Shown: in pieces, positions 25,231-36,136 of the stretch | Numbering within the stretch: position 1 is the first letter of the stretch | Layout of the letters: the number at the start of each line of letters is the position of its first letter | Assembly (NCBI RefSeq): GCF_016862375.1 | Contig: NZ_BOMV01000092.1 | Location: 27,362 to 91,361 of the forward strand | Direction: 5' to 3' | Source: Paractinoplanes rishiriensis | GTDB lineage: Bacteria; Actinomycetota; Actinomycetes; Mycobacteriales; Micromonosporaceae | DNA length: 64,000 nt | Notes under the pieces: model-generated | Seen by the model: the letters and a program-made list of their open reading frames with translations, nothing else | Database searches by the model: none | Told to the model about the DNA's origin: nothing | Made by a program: the position numbers and the translations under genes

Positions 25231-26612
25231 GCTTGGGCCTCGTGTGCGAGCTGCTCGCACTGGTGGCGCACCGCGTCGGCTACCTCGGTGTCCTCGCCGA
25301 GCATCGGGTCCAGTTCGTGCAGCACCCGCTGCACCGCTTGCCGGAGCGGACCGCTAGCTGCGGATGCCATGGTTTGCGCGTGGACGTCCGCAATGGTCGC
25401 TCCGTGGCCACGTAGGCAGCAGATCCAGGCGGCCAGCACCAGCGTGGGGCCCGCCGGTGTCCGGCCTTGCGCGCGCTCGGCGCGCAGAACCGGCAGGATG
25501 CGGATCGGCAGCTTCTGAGAGCCATCAGTGCCGATCTGAGCGAGCTGGTGTTGCATCCGCGGGTTGGCGAACCGATCGAGCAGGGCCTGACGGTACGGGG
25601 CAAGCTCGGCTTCCGGTTGGTTCAGGTGCCGGGACGCCGTCGACCACCACTGCTGTAGCCACTGCCGGCAGGTGTCGTCGGCTACGGCCTGTGACACGCT
25701 GAAGTGTCCGCGGATGGAGCCGGCGTAGGCGAGCAGGGAGTGGCCGCCGTTGAGCAGCCACAACTTGCGGTGCTCGAACGGGGTCACGTCGTCGGTGAAG
25801 GTGGCGCCGGCGTCCTGCCAGGCGGGTCGACCGGCGGGGAACGAGCCGCTGAGCACCCACTCCCGGAACGGCTCGGTCGCGACCGGGCAGCGGTCGTCAA
25901 GCCCGGTTGCGTCGCGGACGTGCCGTGCTTCGTCCGAGGCGGGCCGCGGGGTGATCCGGTCCACGGCGGTCGTCACTACCGCCAGCGACGTATCCAACCA
26001 GTCGAGCAGGCTAGGGTCGAGCAGCTGCGCCATATCGCGCACGACTCGTTCGGCTATCGCGCCGTTGCCGGGCACGTTGTCGCACGGCATTAGCGCGATC
26101 GGGCCTGCACCGGACGCGCGCCGTGCCACGAGTCCTGCCACCAGACGAGCGGGTGTGGTCCCCACAGCCGCCGTGGGATCATGACGCAGTGCGGCGAGGT
26201 CGGCCTGCACGTCGGGATGGTCGGTGTCCAGGCCACCGTCCGGTCCGCGCACGTACCCGGCCTCGGTGACGGTGAGCGTCACGACGCTCAGTTGCGGCGA
26301 GCCGAAGTACCCGAGCCATGCTTGGTGGTCGGCGCCGGCGTGGGCCCTTGACAGGCTGCGCATCACCTCGAACGTGTCGCCGGCGACGTCCCGGGTGACC
26401 AGCGTGTACAACCCCTCCTGGACGGCCAGTTGCGCCGGAAGGTCAGCACTGCGTCCGGAGAACGCGGCGTAGCCCCAGTCTGCGGCGTCGGAGGCGTGGT
26501 CGGTGTACCAGCATTGGTGGGCTCGGAAGAAGTTGCCGAGGCCGAGGTGTAGAAGCCGCACGGGCGCCGCGGCCCGTGCGTGACCGGCGGTTCGAGACAA
26601 CAGTGCGGTCAT
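25227..26612 (-). CDS. uxuB: mannitol dehydrogenase family, probable fructuronate reductase
   Basis: A 461-residue polyol-specific long-chain dehydrogenase. RLLHLGLGNFFRAHQCWYTDHA is the N-terminal Rossmann fingerprint. PIALMPCDNVPGNGAI and VDRITPRP are the mid-protein family motifs. The catalytic lysine region is EHRKLWLLNGGHSLLAYAG (K-x5-N-x2-H). It should interconvert D-fructuronate and D-mannonate with NAD(H). Mannitol or arabinitol dehydrogenase is the alternative, but the neighbours (UxaC relic upstream, hexuronide symporter downstream, both overlapping by four bases) favour UxuB. UxuA (mannonate dehydratase) is not in the window. Confidence 0.82.
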   Translation of the reverse strand: MTALLSRTAGHARAAAPVRLLHLGLGNFFRAHQCWYTDHASDAADWGYAAFSGRSADLPAQLAVQEGLYTLVTRDVAGDTFEVMRSLSRAHAGADHQAWLGYFGSPQLSVVTLTVTEAGYVRGPDGGLDTDHPDVQADLAALRHDPTAAVGTTPARLVAGLVARRASGAGPIALMPCDNVPGNGAIAERVVRDMAQLLDPSLLDWLDTSLAVVTTAVDRITPRPASDEARHVRDATGLDDRCPVATEPFREWVLSGSFPAGRPAWQDAGATFTDDVTPFEHRKLWLLNGGHSLLAYAGSIRGHFSVSQAVADDTCRQWLQQWWSTASRHLNQPEAELAPYRQALLDRFANPRMQHQLAQIGTDGSQKLPIRILPVLRAERAQGRTPAGPTLVLAAWICCLRGHGATIADVHAQTMASAASGPLRQAVQRVLHELDPMLGEDTEVADAVRHQCEQLAHEAQA

Positions 26613-27082
26613 AGCCTGAACACCGCCTGTGCCTGTTTGGACACCTGATGAACCGGAAGGTCGGCCGCCTCCGGCTCGCCGGGACGGCGCTCGACGATCA
26701 GGAAGCCCGCGTCGACGCGACGGGCCATGCCGTGCCGGGCCGAAATGGAGCAGAAGACGGATGTCTGGTCGACGAAGCCGGGCGTCCGGGGGAACCCTGC
26801 GGTCTCCGTCACGGCTGCCCGGAATCGTCCGACGGTGTCAAGGAACCACCACGGGACACCGACGCACACCGACGGATTGAACCCGGTCAGCAGCGTGGCC
26901 GGCTCCCAGAACGGCCGGTCCTGCAGCAGCAGGTCGGCATCGACGTTCCCATGTGGGGCTGTCACCGGTTGATCTCGTACGTGTTCGTCCAGGCGGCGGG
27001 TGATCGTCGGGGTGCCGGGGTCGGCCGGGGTCGGGTGCAGCTCCAGTGGCGGTGATCGGTGACAGGGGTTGGTGCTTGTCAT
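26609..27082 (-). pseudogene. uxaC: glucuronate isomerase with the catalytic middle deleted
   Basis: An open frame of 157 codons joins both ends of uronate isomerase. Residues ~16-60 (LHPTPADPGTPTITRRLDEH, then PHGNVDADLLLQDRPFWEPATLL) are the UxaC N-terminus, including the first metal HxH-like site as HGN. Residues ~62-157 (VCVGVPWWFLDTVGRFRAAV, TETAGFPRTPGFVDQT, ARHGMARRVDAGFL) are its C-terminus. Intact family members have about 470 residues, so about 310 residues are missing with the frame kept. The last 30 residues are also scrambled. It is still the first frame of the uxuB-symporter operon. No isomerase activity is expected. Confidence 0.85.
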
Positions 27083-27145
27083 GTGTCGATCCCTTTCGCT
27101 GTGGGAGCCGCCAATTCAGCCGAACGCAGGACCGGTGTGCCGAAG

Positions 27146-27817
27146 TCAGACGTTCCGTGCGAGGTCAGCCGATGCCGCGACTCGCGCGCGGCTGGCAGCC
27201 ACGATCAGGTCGACGCAGGCGTCCAGGTCGATCGCAGTGGAGTCGATCATCAGGTGGTACAGGTCGGGATCGTCGCCATCGACGCCGTACGCGCGGCGCA
27301 CGTACTTCCTCCGCGCTCCGTCCTCCTCCCGCTGCCGCCGTGCGGCGGTGTCAGGGTCGATGCCCTCGAGCGCCATCCGTTGTCGCAGACGGGCATCCCG
27401 CGGCCCACCGAGATGCACGTGTAGAGCCCATGACACCGACTGCAGCACGACCATGCCGCCTCGCCCGACCGCGACACCGCCGGACACACTCGACCGGGCC
27501 AGGAATTCCTCGATGTGGGCACGCACCGCACGTTCCTGCAGGTCAAGATGCTCGACGGAGCTGGCTGTGCTGTCGTTGACGGTCGTGCCGCGGCCGAGGC
27601 TGGACACCAACCGCTCCATAACGCTGCGGGGCTGATCGTCGACGTCCGCGACAGCGTCCGGCGGCAGACCTGTTTGCTGGGCCACGGCATCCGGGATGGC
27701 CCGGTCGAGCAACGGCACGCCCAGCCGTTCGGCCACCCGGGGGCCGACGACGCTGCCGCCCGCGCCGTACAGAGCGGCGAGCGTCACCACCGGGCGCCGC
27801 CGATCGGGGGCCGTCAT
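27146..27817 (-). CDS. cytidylate-kinase-like family protein, second copy
   Basis: A 223-residue paralogue of the protein at 642-1274. It has PVVTLAALYGAGGSVVGPRVAERLGVPLLDRAI as the degenerate P-loop (LYGAGGSVVG, no lysine). VAVGRGGMVVLQ, LHVHLGGPRDARLRQRMA, a basic helix AARRQREEDGARRKYVRRAYG and YHLMIDSTAIDLDACVDLIVAA follow. It keeps more of the cytidylate-kinase C-terminal pattern (DxRLRQRM-like lid arginines) than the first copy. Function is unproven; a nucleotide or second-messenger kinase role is plausible. No strong ribosome site precedes the ATG. It is upstream of the uxaC relic on the same strand, 63 bases away. Confidence 0.8.
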   Translation of the reverse strand: MTAPDRRRPVVTLAALYGAGGSVVGPRVAERLGVPLLDRAIPDAVAQQTGLPPDAVADVDDQPRSVMERLVSSLGRGTTVNDSTASSVEHLDLQERAVRAHIEEFLARSSVSGGVAVGRGGMVVLQSVSWALHVHLGGPRDARLRQRMALEGIDPDTAARRQREEDGARRKYVRRAYGVDGDDPDLYHLMIDSTAIDLDACVDLIVAASRARVAASADLARNV

Positions 27818-28994
27818 GCTGACACGACGATGCGTTTCACGTCCGGGCCGGCATACGGAGCCGCCGATCCCCCTTGTGCCAGCCGAAGCTTCGCCATAGC
27901 CATATAGTGTGCCCGCCCCGCGGGCGGGGCAACCCGAGACGACGGCAGCAACGCCATCCGACCAACCGGGGTAGAAGGGTCACGACGATTTCGCCGGACA
28001 CCGGGGGCCTCCGCGGGTCCCGCATCACCGACGATCAGATCAGGCGTCCAGCTGGGTGTCGCCGGGCTGGACCGCCAAAGCGCCTGCGCTCTATGCCCGA
28101 CGCGAGCCGCAGCTGCTCGCGGTGACCTAGCAGCCATGGGCGCTTCGAATTCACCCGGGATCCGGTCTCTGATTCGATCGCCGGCGCGACGCGCGGCGCG
28201 AGACGGGAAGGACGCCGCAGCGACGATCACCACGCTGGCGATGTTCACCGCAAGCTGTGGCTCTGACTGCGCCGGCCAACCAGTGCTGGCCTTGGACCAG
28301 GGCTACCGGCACGAAGCCGACGGGCGGCATGGTCGTCACTAAGATGAACACCCCGGCCACCCCGGCCCGCAGGGCCACGTTCAGCGAGAACGTTCCCACG
28401 CTGTTGATGAACTCGGCCTGATCGGACTCACCGGTGTCGCCGTCCTCAGTTGCCCTACCAGTCCGTGGACGACTGCGGCCGTCGCAGCGTCCGCCATCGC
28501 CACCGGGAATCCGACGAGCAGCGACCGCGCCGCGTCGGACCATGTCGACCGGGCGCAGCACCCCTCGGAGGGCGATCGCGGCCAATGGCCCGAACCGGGA
28601 CTCAGCACCGTGACCTGCGCGAGCGGTGACAGGCGAGCCGGTGGGCTGGGCGACGCGCGCCCATCACGGCACCGGAGGCACCTGGGCGGCGGCGCGTCAG
28701 GTCGTCAGGCCTGTGATCTGTTCGAAAGCTGAACAAACCACAGTCGACGATGGCGGTGCGTTCGAGGGCAACCGTTGGTCGTACAGGTATCCAAGGCCTC
28801 GTTCCGCCTCGGCGTAGCGTGGGGTAGGAGGCGGCAGCGACCTGTCGTCCGGGACGCCTCCCGGCGTCGACGGGTTACCGGTGTGTTGGGGCTCGTACTG
28901 CGGCTGCACCATGGCGACGCCTTTTCAACGTCGCTGCTCTTCGACAGGGTGCCTCTCGACCGCCAGTCTTCCGGGGCTCAGACGGTGTACGGCT
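27818..28994. other. 1.2-kb region of degraded or non-coding sequence
   Basis: Outside the frameshifted stretch at 28200-28608 I could assign nothing. Frames such as 28697-28912 (reverse) have a plausible composition but no ribosome site or known motif. Two inverted CGGGCGGGG/CCCCGCCCG-type blocks near 27917-27930 could be a hairpin. Confidence 0.4.
28200..28608 (-). pseudogene. frameshifted membrane-protein-like relic
   Basis: Two reverse frames alternate. One gives a stretch SLLVGFPVAMADAATAAVVHGLVGQLRTATPVSP. After a shift near 28430 the other gives DQAEFINSVGTFSLNVALRAG and VAGVFILVTTMPPVGFVPVAL, a hydrophobic segment. Together they look like one protein with two membrane helices, now out of frame. 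I do not recognise the family. Confidence 0.3.
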
Positions 28995-30029
28995 TCATGG
29001 CAACGGTGAGGGCTGTCCGATCCGGTTTGCCAGGCAGAACGTGACCAGTTCGGGTGCGCTGGGCCGGTCGAGGGGACTGCGTGCCAACGTCGCGCGGATC
29101 ATGTCTGCCAAGCCGGGAGGCACACTGGACAGGTCGGGTTCGGTCGACTGCATGCGCAAAATCCATTCCTGGTCGCTGCTGCTAGCGAAGGGATGTACCC
29201 CGGCGGTTAGGTAGGCCATGAGGCAACCCCAGGCGAAGATGTCCACGGCCGGGGTTGCCGGTGCGGCTCTCAGTTGTTCGGGTGCAGCCCAGCCGCGGCT
29301 GCACTCCACGATCCCATTCCCGCCGCACGGCTGGCCCACATACCGGGCGATCCCGAAGTCGATCAGCCGAACGTCGTGGTCGCGGACCAGCAGGTTCGAC
29401 GGCTTCACGTCGCAGTGCACGAGGCCGCGGGCATGGACCGCGGCGAGGACCCGAGCGAGTGCCGCTCCGAAGTTCCACAGGCGCAGCGTGAGCGGTCGCC
29501 CGCCCTGCAATGTGGTGCAGCAACGGTAGCCCGGCAGGAGGGCGGTCACCAGATAGGCGCCGGCCGGGGACACACCGTGGCCGAGGGCCGGTGCGGTGCA
29601 CTGCGCGTCTACGGCGGAGGTCATCCGAAACTCGCGCAGGCATGCCTCCGGCCGGGCGCCGTGGGGGCGCAGGATCTTCATCGCGACCGGTCGGCCGCTG
29701 GGCGCCTCGGCGTAGAACACGTCGGCCGTTCCACCTTGCCCCAGGCGGGCTATCAACCGGTAGCCGTCGACCTGGACCGGGTCACCGGCGTAGAGCGGCC
29801 AGGTGTCAACCGGGCATGGTGGGTTGCCCGACCGTGGCCGAGCCGTCGGGCGCGGTGCGCGGTGACCCGGCTCGCCGATCGGCGAGCCGCGGTTCGGGAC
29901 AGCGGGATACACCACCTCAATTCGCCGCGCGGGATGGCTGCCGGTTGATGTCGTCGCCTCAGCGGGGAGGATTGTCGTGGCGAGGGTTTTCGCTAGCTCG
30001 GCGGGCAAGGTCTTAGGTATCGGGGTCAT
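28995..30029 (-). CDS. serine/threonine protein kinase (Hanks type), cytosolic
   Basis: A 344-residue protein. A ~75-residue proline-rich head precedes a kinase domain (about residues 80-340). ARLGQGGTADVFYAEAPSGRPVAMKILRP supplies the glycine loop and ATP lysine. The catalytic loop is HARGLVHCDVKPSNLLV, DFG is in VRLIDFGIARYVG, APE in GWAAPEQL, and subdomain IX is DIFAWGCLMAYLTAG. No transmembrane or PASTA segment follows, unlike PknB-type sensors. The start at 30029 is chosen for AGGAGGCG eight bases upstream; the frame is open for 93 more codons. It is monocistronic, and its substrates are unknown. Confidence 0.9.
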   Translation of the reverse strand: MTPIPKTLPAELAKTLATTILPAEATTSTGSHPARRIEVVYPAVPNRGSPIGEPGHRAPRPTARPRSGNPPCPVDTWPLYAGDPVQVDGYRLIARLGQGGTADVFYAEAPSGRPVAMKILRPHGARPEACLREFRMTSAVDAQCTAPALGHGVSPAGAYLVTALLPGYRCCTTLQGGRPLTLRLWNFGAALARVLAAVHARGLVHCDVKPSNLLVRDHDVRLIDFGIARYVGQPCGGNGIVECSRGWAAPEQLRAAPATPAVDIFAWGCLMAYLTAGVHPFASSSDQEWILRMQSTEPDLSSVPPGLADMIRATLARSPLDRPSAPELVTFCLANRIGQPSPLP

Positions 30030-30495
30030 GCTTGTCGCGCCTCCTGTGGAACACCGAGGGTGCACCGGCAAGGACGGCGCTACTGCTGCAGCGCCGGAAC
30101 TCGGAGGTTCATGACCGCGTGGTCCGGGCGGTAATGCGCCAGCGTGAACACTGACGGGCGCATCGGCTGTGGAGCCCGATCGCACGATTGAGGTTACGCC
30201 GTTTTCCGGCCGCCGCCAGCGGCGGCTGTCAGCGGTCGTGCCAGCCGGTGCGGTTCCCAGAGCTTTTTCGGTCGGTGGTTCCACCACCAGATCGATCGGG
30301 TCAATCATCGGTCGGCACGACGCGATGAGGGTTTAAGGAAACCTGATGCGCATTGTTCCCTCGCCCGAACTGCTGCACGGGGCTGTGTGGGCGAGCAGGC
30401 GGGTCCGGGTCCGGTCGCGCGTCCGACGCCAGCGCGTCGACGGTGGTCTCCGTCGCCGCCGGGCCGAGGGCCAGCATCGGGCGTAGGGTTCACCT
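30030..30495. other. divergent intergenic region
   Basis: Separates the leftward kinase gene from the rightward HAD gene. Apart from the kinase ribosome site (AGGAGGCG at 30037-30044, reverse) no operator or gene could be seen. Confidence 0.4.
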
Positions 30496-31173
30496 ATGTC
30501 CAACGAGTACCGGCTGCTGTTGTTCGACATCGACGGCACCCTGGTGACCACTGGAGGAGCCGGCGCGGTCGCGTGGAAGCGGGCCTTCACCGACCTGCAC
30601 GGCATTCCCGCCGACATCGGGCAGTTCACCGACGCCGGCATGACTGATCCGGACGTCGGGGTGCAGACGTTCGAGGCGGTCCTGCATCGCACGCCGACTC
30701 CACACGAACTCATCCAGCTTCTGCAGCGACGGCTGGAGTACATGCCGGAGACCGTGGCCGAGAGTACCGGTTACCGAGTCCTGCCGGGCGTGGAGAAGCA
30801 ACTGCGGCAGCTCAGCCGAGCCGGGCACCTGCTCGGCCTGGTGACCGGCAACGTCGACGGCGCCGCGCACATCAAGCTTTCCCGTGCCAACCTCACCCGT
30901 TGGTTCACCTTCGGTGCGTATGCGAGTGCCGGTGTCGATCGCCCGGCCATCGTGCAACGGGCCATCGAGCGGGGTGAGGGTATCGTCGGCCGGCGGCTGA
31001 GCCGGTCCGAGGTGATCGTTATCGGTGATACGCCGCGTAACATCCACGCCGCGCAGGTGGCCGGCTGCTCCTCGATAGGGGTCGCCACCGGCCACTACGG
31101 CCGCGACGCGTTGCGCGAAGCGGGTGCCGGTCACGTCCTCGACACCCTCGAGGAGGAGCTACCACTCGGCTGA
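30496..31173 (+). CDS. HAD-superfamily phosphatase (phosphoglycolate phosphatase-like)
   Basis: A 225-residue haloacid dehalogenase fold hydrolase. Motif I is LLFDIDGTLV (nucleophile Asp11, general acid Asp13), motif II is LVTGN in HLLGLVTGNVD, and motif IV is IVIGDTPRNIHAA. A helical C1 cap lies between residues ~20 and 85. Subfamily IA members include phosphoglycolate and sugar phosphatases; the exact substrate is not evident. The ATG is preceded by GTAGGGTTCACCT. It is convergent with the GH2 gene, with 62 bases between the stops. Confidence 0.88.
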   Translation: MSNEYRLLLFDIDGTLVTTGGAGAVAWKRAFTDLHGIPADIGQFTDAGMTDPDVGVQTFEAVLHRTPTPHELIQLLQRRLEYMPETVAESTGYRVLPGVEKQLRQLSRAGHLLGLVTGNVDGAAHIKLSRANLTRWFTFGAYASAGVDRPAIVQRAIERGEGIVGRRLSRSEVIVIGDTPRNIHAAQVAGCSSIGVATGHYGRDALREAGAGHVLDTLEEELPLG

Positions 31174-31235
31174 GGCTGCGGACCTTGTCCCGGCCCCGGT
31201 GCGTCAGCGGTGCCTCGACTCAGCCCTGGTCCTGG

Positions 31236-33026
31236 TCAGGCATCGCCACGCCACCGGCGGCGCAGGGCGTGTGCGCTGGCCTTCGGGCGACGGTCCCGGG
31301 TGAAGACGCCTTTTTTGTTGCCGTCGACGCGGGTGATGCCCGAGCGGGTGGCGAAGTCGGCGAAATTCCAGATCTGCTCGCCGACGACTGCGTCGATGCG
31401 GTCGAAGACGCGGTGGTACATCGCCAGGAGTTCGACCTGGAACTCTTCGCTCCACGGTTCATTGGTCATGCTGTGCAGCCCCGGTTGGGTGTCGGCGCCG
31501 TATTCGGTCATCACGATCGGCTTGCCGCGCTGAGCCCACTGGCGTAGCTCGGCTTCGAGCAGCCGTTCGGCAGTGATGAGATCGCCGGTGTTCGCGTACC
31601 AGCCGTAGTAGCGGTTGAGCAGGAGTACGTCGAACAGGTCGGAGATGACGTCGCGTTCGGGTGTGGCTGTCATGAAGTTGGCGAAGGCGACCGGTCGGGT
31701 GGGGTCGAGTCGCCTGGTCTCGGCGACCAGCGGCTCGAAGTACGCTCGGGCGGCTGGCGGGATGGTGTCGGGTTCGTTGGCGATGCTCCAGATGACCACG
31801 CTGGGGTGGTTCTTGTCGCGCGCGATGAGTTCGCGGATGGCCTGCCGGTGGGTTTGCTGGGTTGGTGCATCGATCGTCGTGTCGCTGTAGGTGTCCATCG
31901 GCCCGGCCTGGTTGAGGACGCCGGCGCCGGTGTCGAGGTTGAGGCCGACGGCCGCGGTCTCGTCGATGACCACGACGCCGTGCCGATCGGCGTAGTCGAG
32001 GAACGCCTCGTCGTACGGATAGTGCGAGGTGCGGAACGAGTTCGCGCCGATCCACAGCATCAGCTGGAAGTCGTGGACCATGACCGCGAGATCGAAGCCG
32101 CGCCCGTGGACCGGGAAGTCCTCGTGCTTGCCGAAGCCGGTGAATTGGAACGGCTCGCCGTTGATGAGGAAGCGGTGGCCGTCCACGGCGACCGTACGCA
32201 CGCCGAAGGGCTGTGGATAGACGTCGACGACCTCGCCGCCGGCGCCTAGCAGCGTGACCTCGAGGGTGTACAGGTAGCCGGCGCCGGGGCGCCACAACTG
32301 GACGCGTTCGATCCGGGCCGTACCCTCAGCGCCGTCTGCTCGTGCGACTGCGGCGCCGTCCGCGTCGCGGACCACGATACGAACCGAGTGCATGTCGTCG
32401 CCGGCCACCGCGACCACATAGCCGATCGTCGAGCTCTGCCCGTCGACCTCGGCCGTCGTCACTGTCACGTCGCTGACGTGGGTGCGCGGGGTGGCGTGCA
32501 GCCACACCGAACGGTTCAGTCCGGCGTAGTTGAAGAAGTCGTGGAAGTACTGCTGCAGGAGCCGTCCGTCCTCCAGCTCTTGGACGAAACCGGGTGGGAT
32601 GGAGTGCCAGTGCAGCTCGGTGTTGACCACGACGGTGACGCGCATCTGCTCGCCGGCGCGTACGTGTTCGGTGACGTCGGCCTCGAACGGGGTGTAACCC
32701 CCCTCGTGCTCGGTGACCTGCGTGTCGCCGACCCAGACGACGGCTCGGTGGGTGGCGGCGTCGAGCCGCAGGACGATCCGCTCGCCGTCCCAACCGCGCG
32801 GCACCTGGACGATCCGCTGGTACCACACGTCGCCGATGTAGTGGTGCGCATCCCGCCCGGGCAGTACCGCGTTGAAGCTGGCCGGCACCGGCATGTCACC
32901 GTCACCTGGCAGCGGACGCGCCCACCATCGCTCGGCACGGCCGCGACCTTCGTGGTCCAAGCTGAAGCCCCACAGCCCGTCGAGTAGGACGCGTTCCCTG
33001 GTGGTGGACTCACGTGGCGTCAGCAT
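31236..33026 (-). CDS. uidA: GH2 beta-glucuronidase
   Basis: A 596-residue glycoside hydrolase with the full GH2 layout: sugar-binding domain (1-180), immunoglobulin-like domain (~185-275) and TIM barrel (~280-590). The acid/base is Glu418 in IWSIANEPDT and the nucleophile is Glu508 in VMTEYGAD. The length and the NxK-like substrate loop near the C-terminus (VDGNKKGVFTRDRRPK) match beta-glucuronidases, where N-x-K recognises the carboxylate. No signal peptide, so it acts on imported glucuronides, fitting the GPH symporter and uxuB 6 kb away. GGGAGCTGAGGA precedes the ATG. A paralogue starts the window. Confidence 0.9.
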   Translation of the reverse strand: MLTPRESTTRERVLLDGLWGFSLDHEGRGRAERWWARPLPGDGDMPVPASFNAVLPGRDAHHYIGDVWYQRIVQVPRGWDGERIVLRLDAATHRAVVWVGDTQVTEHEGGYTPFEADVTEHVRAGEQMRVTVVVNTELHWHSIPPGFVQELEDGRLLQQYFHDFFNYAGLNRSVWLHATPRTHVSDVTVTTAEVDGQSSTIGYVVAVAGDDMHSVRIVVRDADGAAVARADGAEGTARIERVQLWRPGAGYLYTLEVTLLGAGGEVVDVYPQPFGVRTVAVDGHRFLINGEPFQFTGFGKHEDFPVHGRGFDLAVMVHDFQLMLWIGANSFRTSHYPYDEAFLDYADRHGVVVIDETAAVGLNLDTGAGVLNQAGPMDTYSDTTIDAPTQQTHRQAIRELIARDKNHPSVVIWSIANEPDTIPPAARAYFEPLVAETRRLDPTRPVAFANFMTATPERDVISDLFDVLLLNRYYGWYANTGDLITAERLLEAELRQWAQRGKPIVMTEYGADTQPGLHSMTNEPWSEEFQVELLAMYHRVFDRIDAVVGEQIWNFADFATRSGITRVDGNKKGVFTRDRRPKASAHALRRRWRGDA

Positions 33027-33155
33027 GCAGTCCTCAGCTCCCTGTCGGATGCAGATTTGTCGGACGAGTTCGAGTGGTCGGCAAGGACGGCCCCCGCTTC
33101 AGGAATGCCTCGGGGATCGGCACGGTTCGACCGGGAACAGGGGTGGCGTGACCGG

Positions 33156-35903
<2,748 letters not shown>

Positions 35904-36136
35904 GTCCACCTCCGGCAGATACGTTGCAACGTCCTCGGGCGGCCACGGATCTCCGTCGTCTTCCCCACCCTGGCCCCTGCCGCCGTTCCGGTCAAATGGG
36001 AGAACGGGCAATACGCGCCGATGCCAATCCGTCGGGTACCACCGTTTGACGGTGCTCGCTGTGGGTAGGCGGCGCTGGAGGCGAGGGCCTACGCGCCCCT
36101 CAAGCGGTTTGCCTCGGCCGCTGGGAAGGTCGTTCC

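Noticed and set aside
35904..36011. Upstream TTG start for the P-type ATPase
   Set aside because: TTG 36011 has no ribosome site; ATG 35903 is preceded by GGAGG at proper spacing and still leaves a full N-terminal domain.
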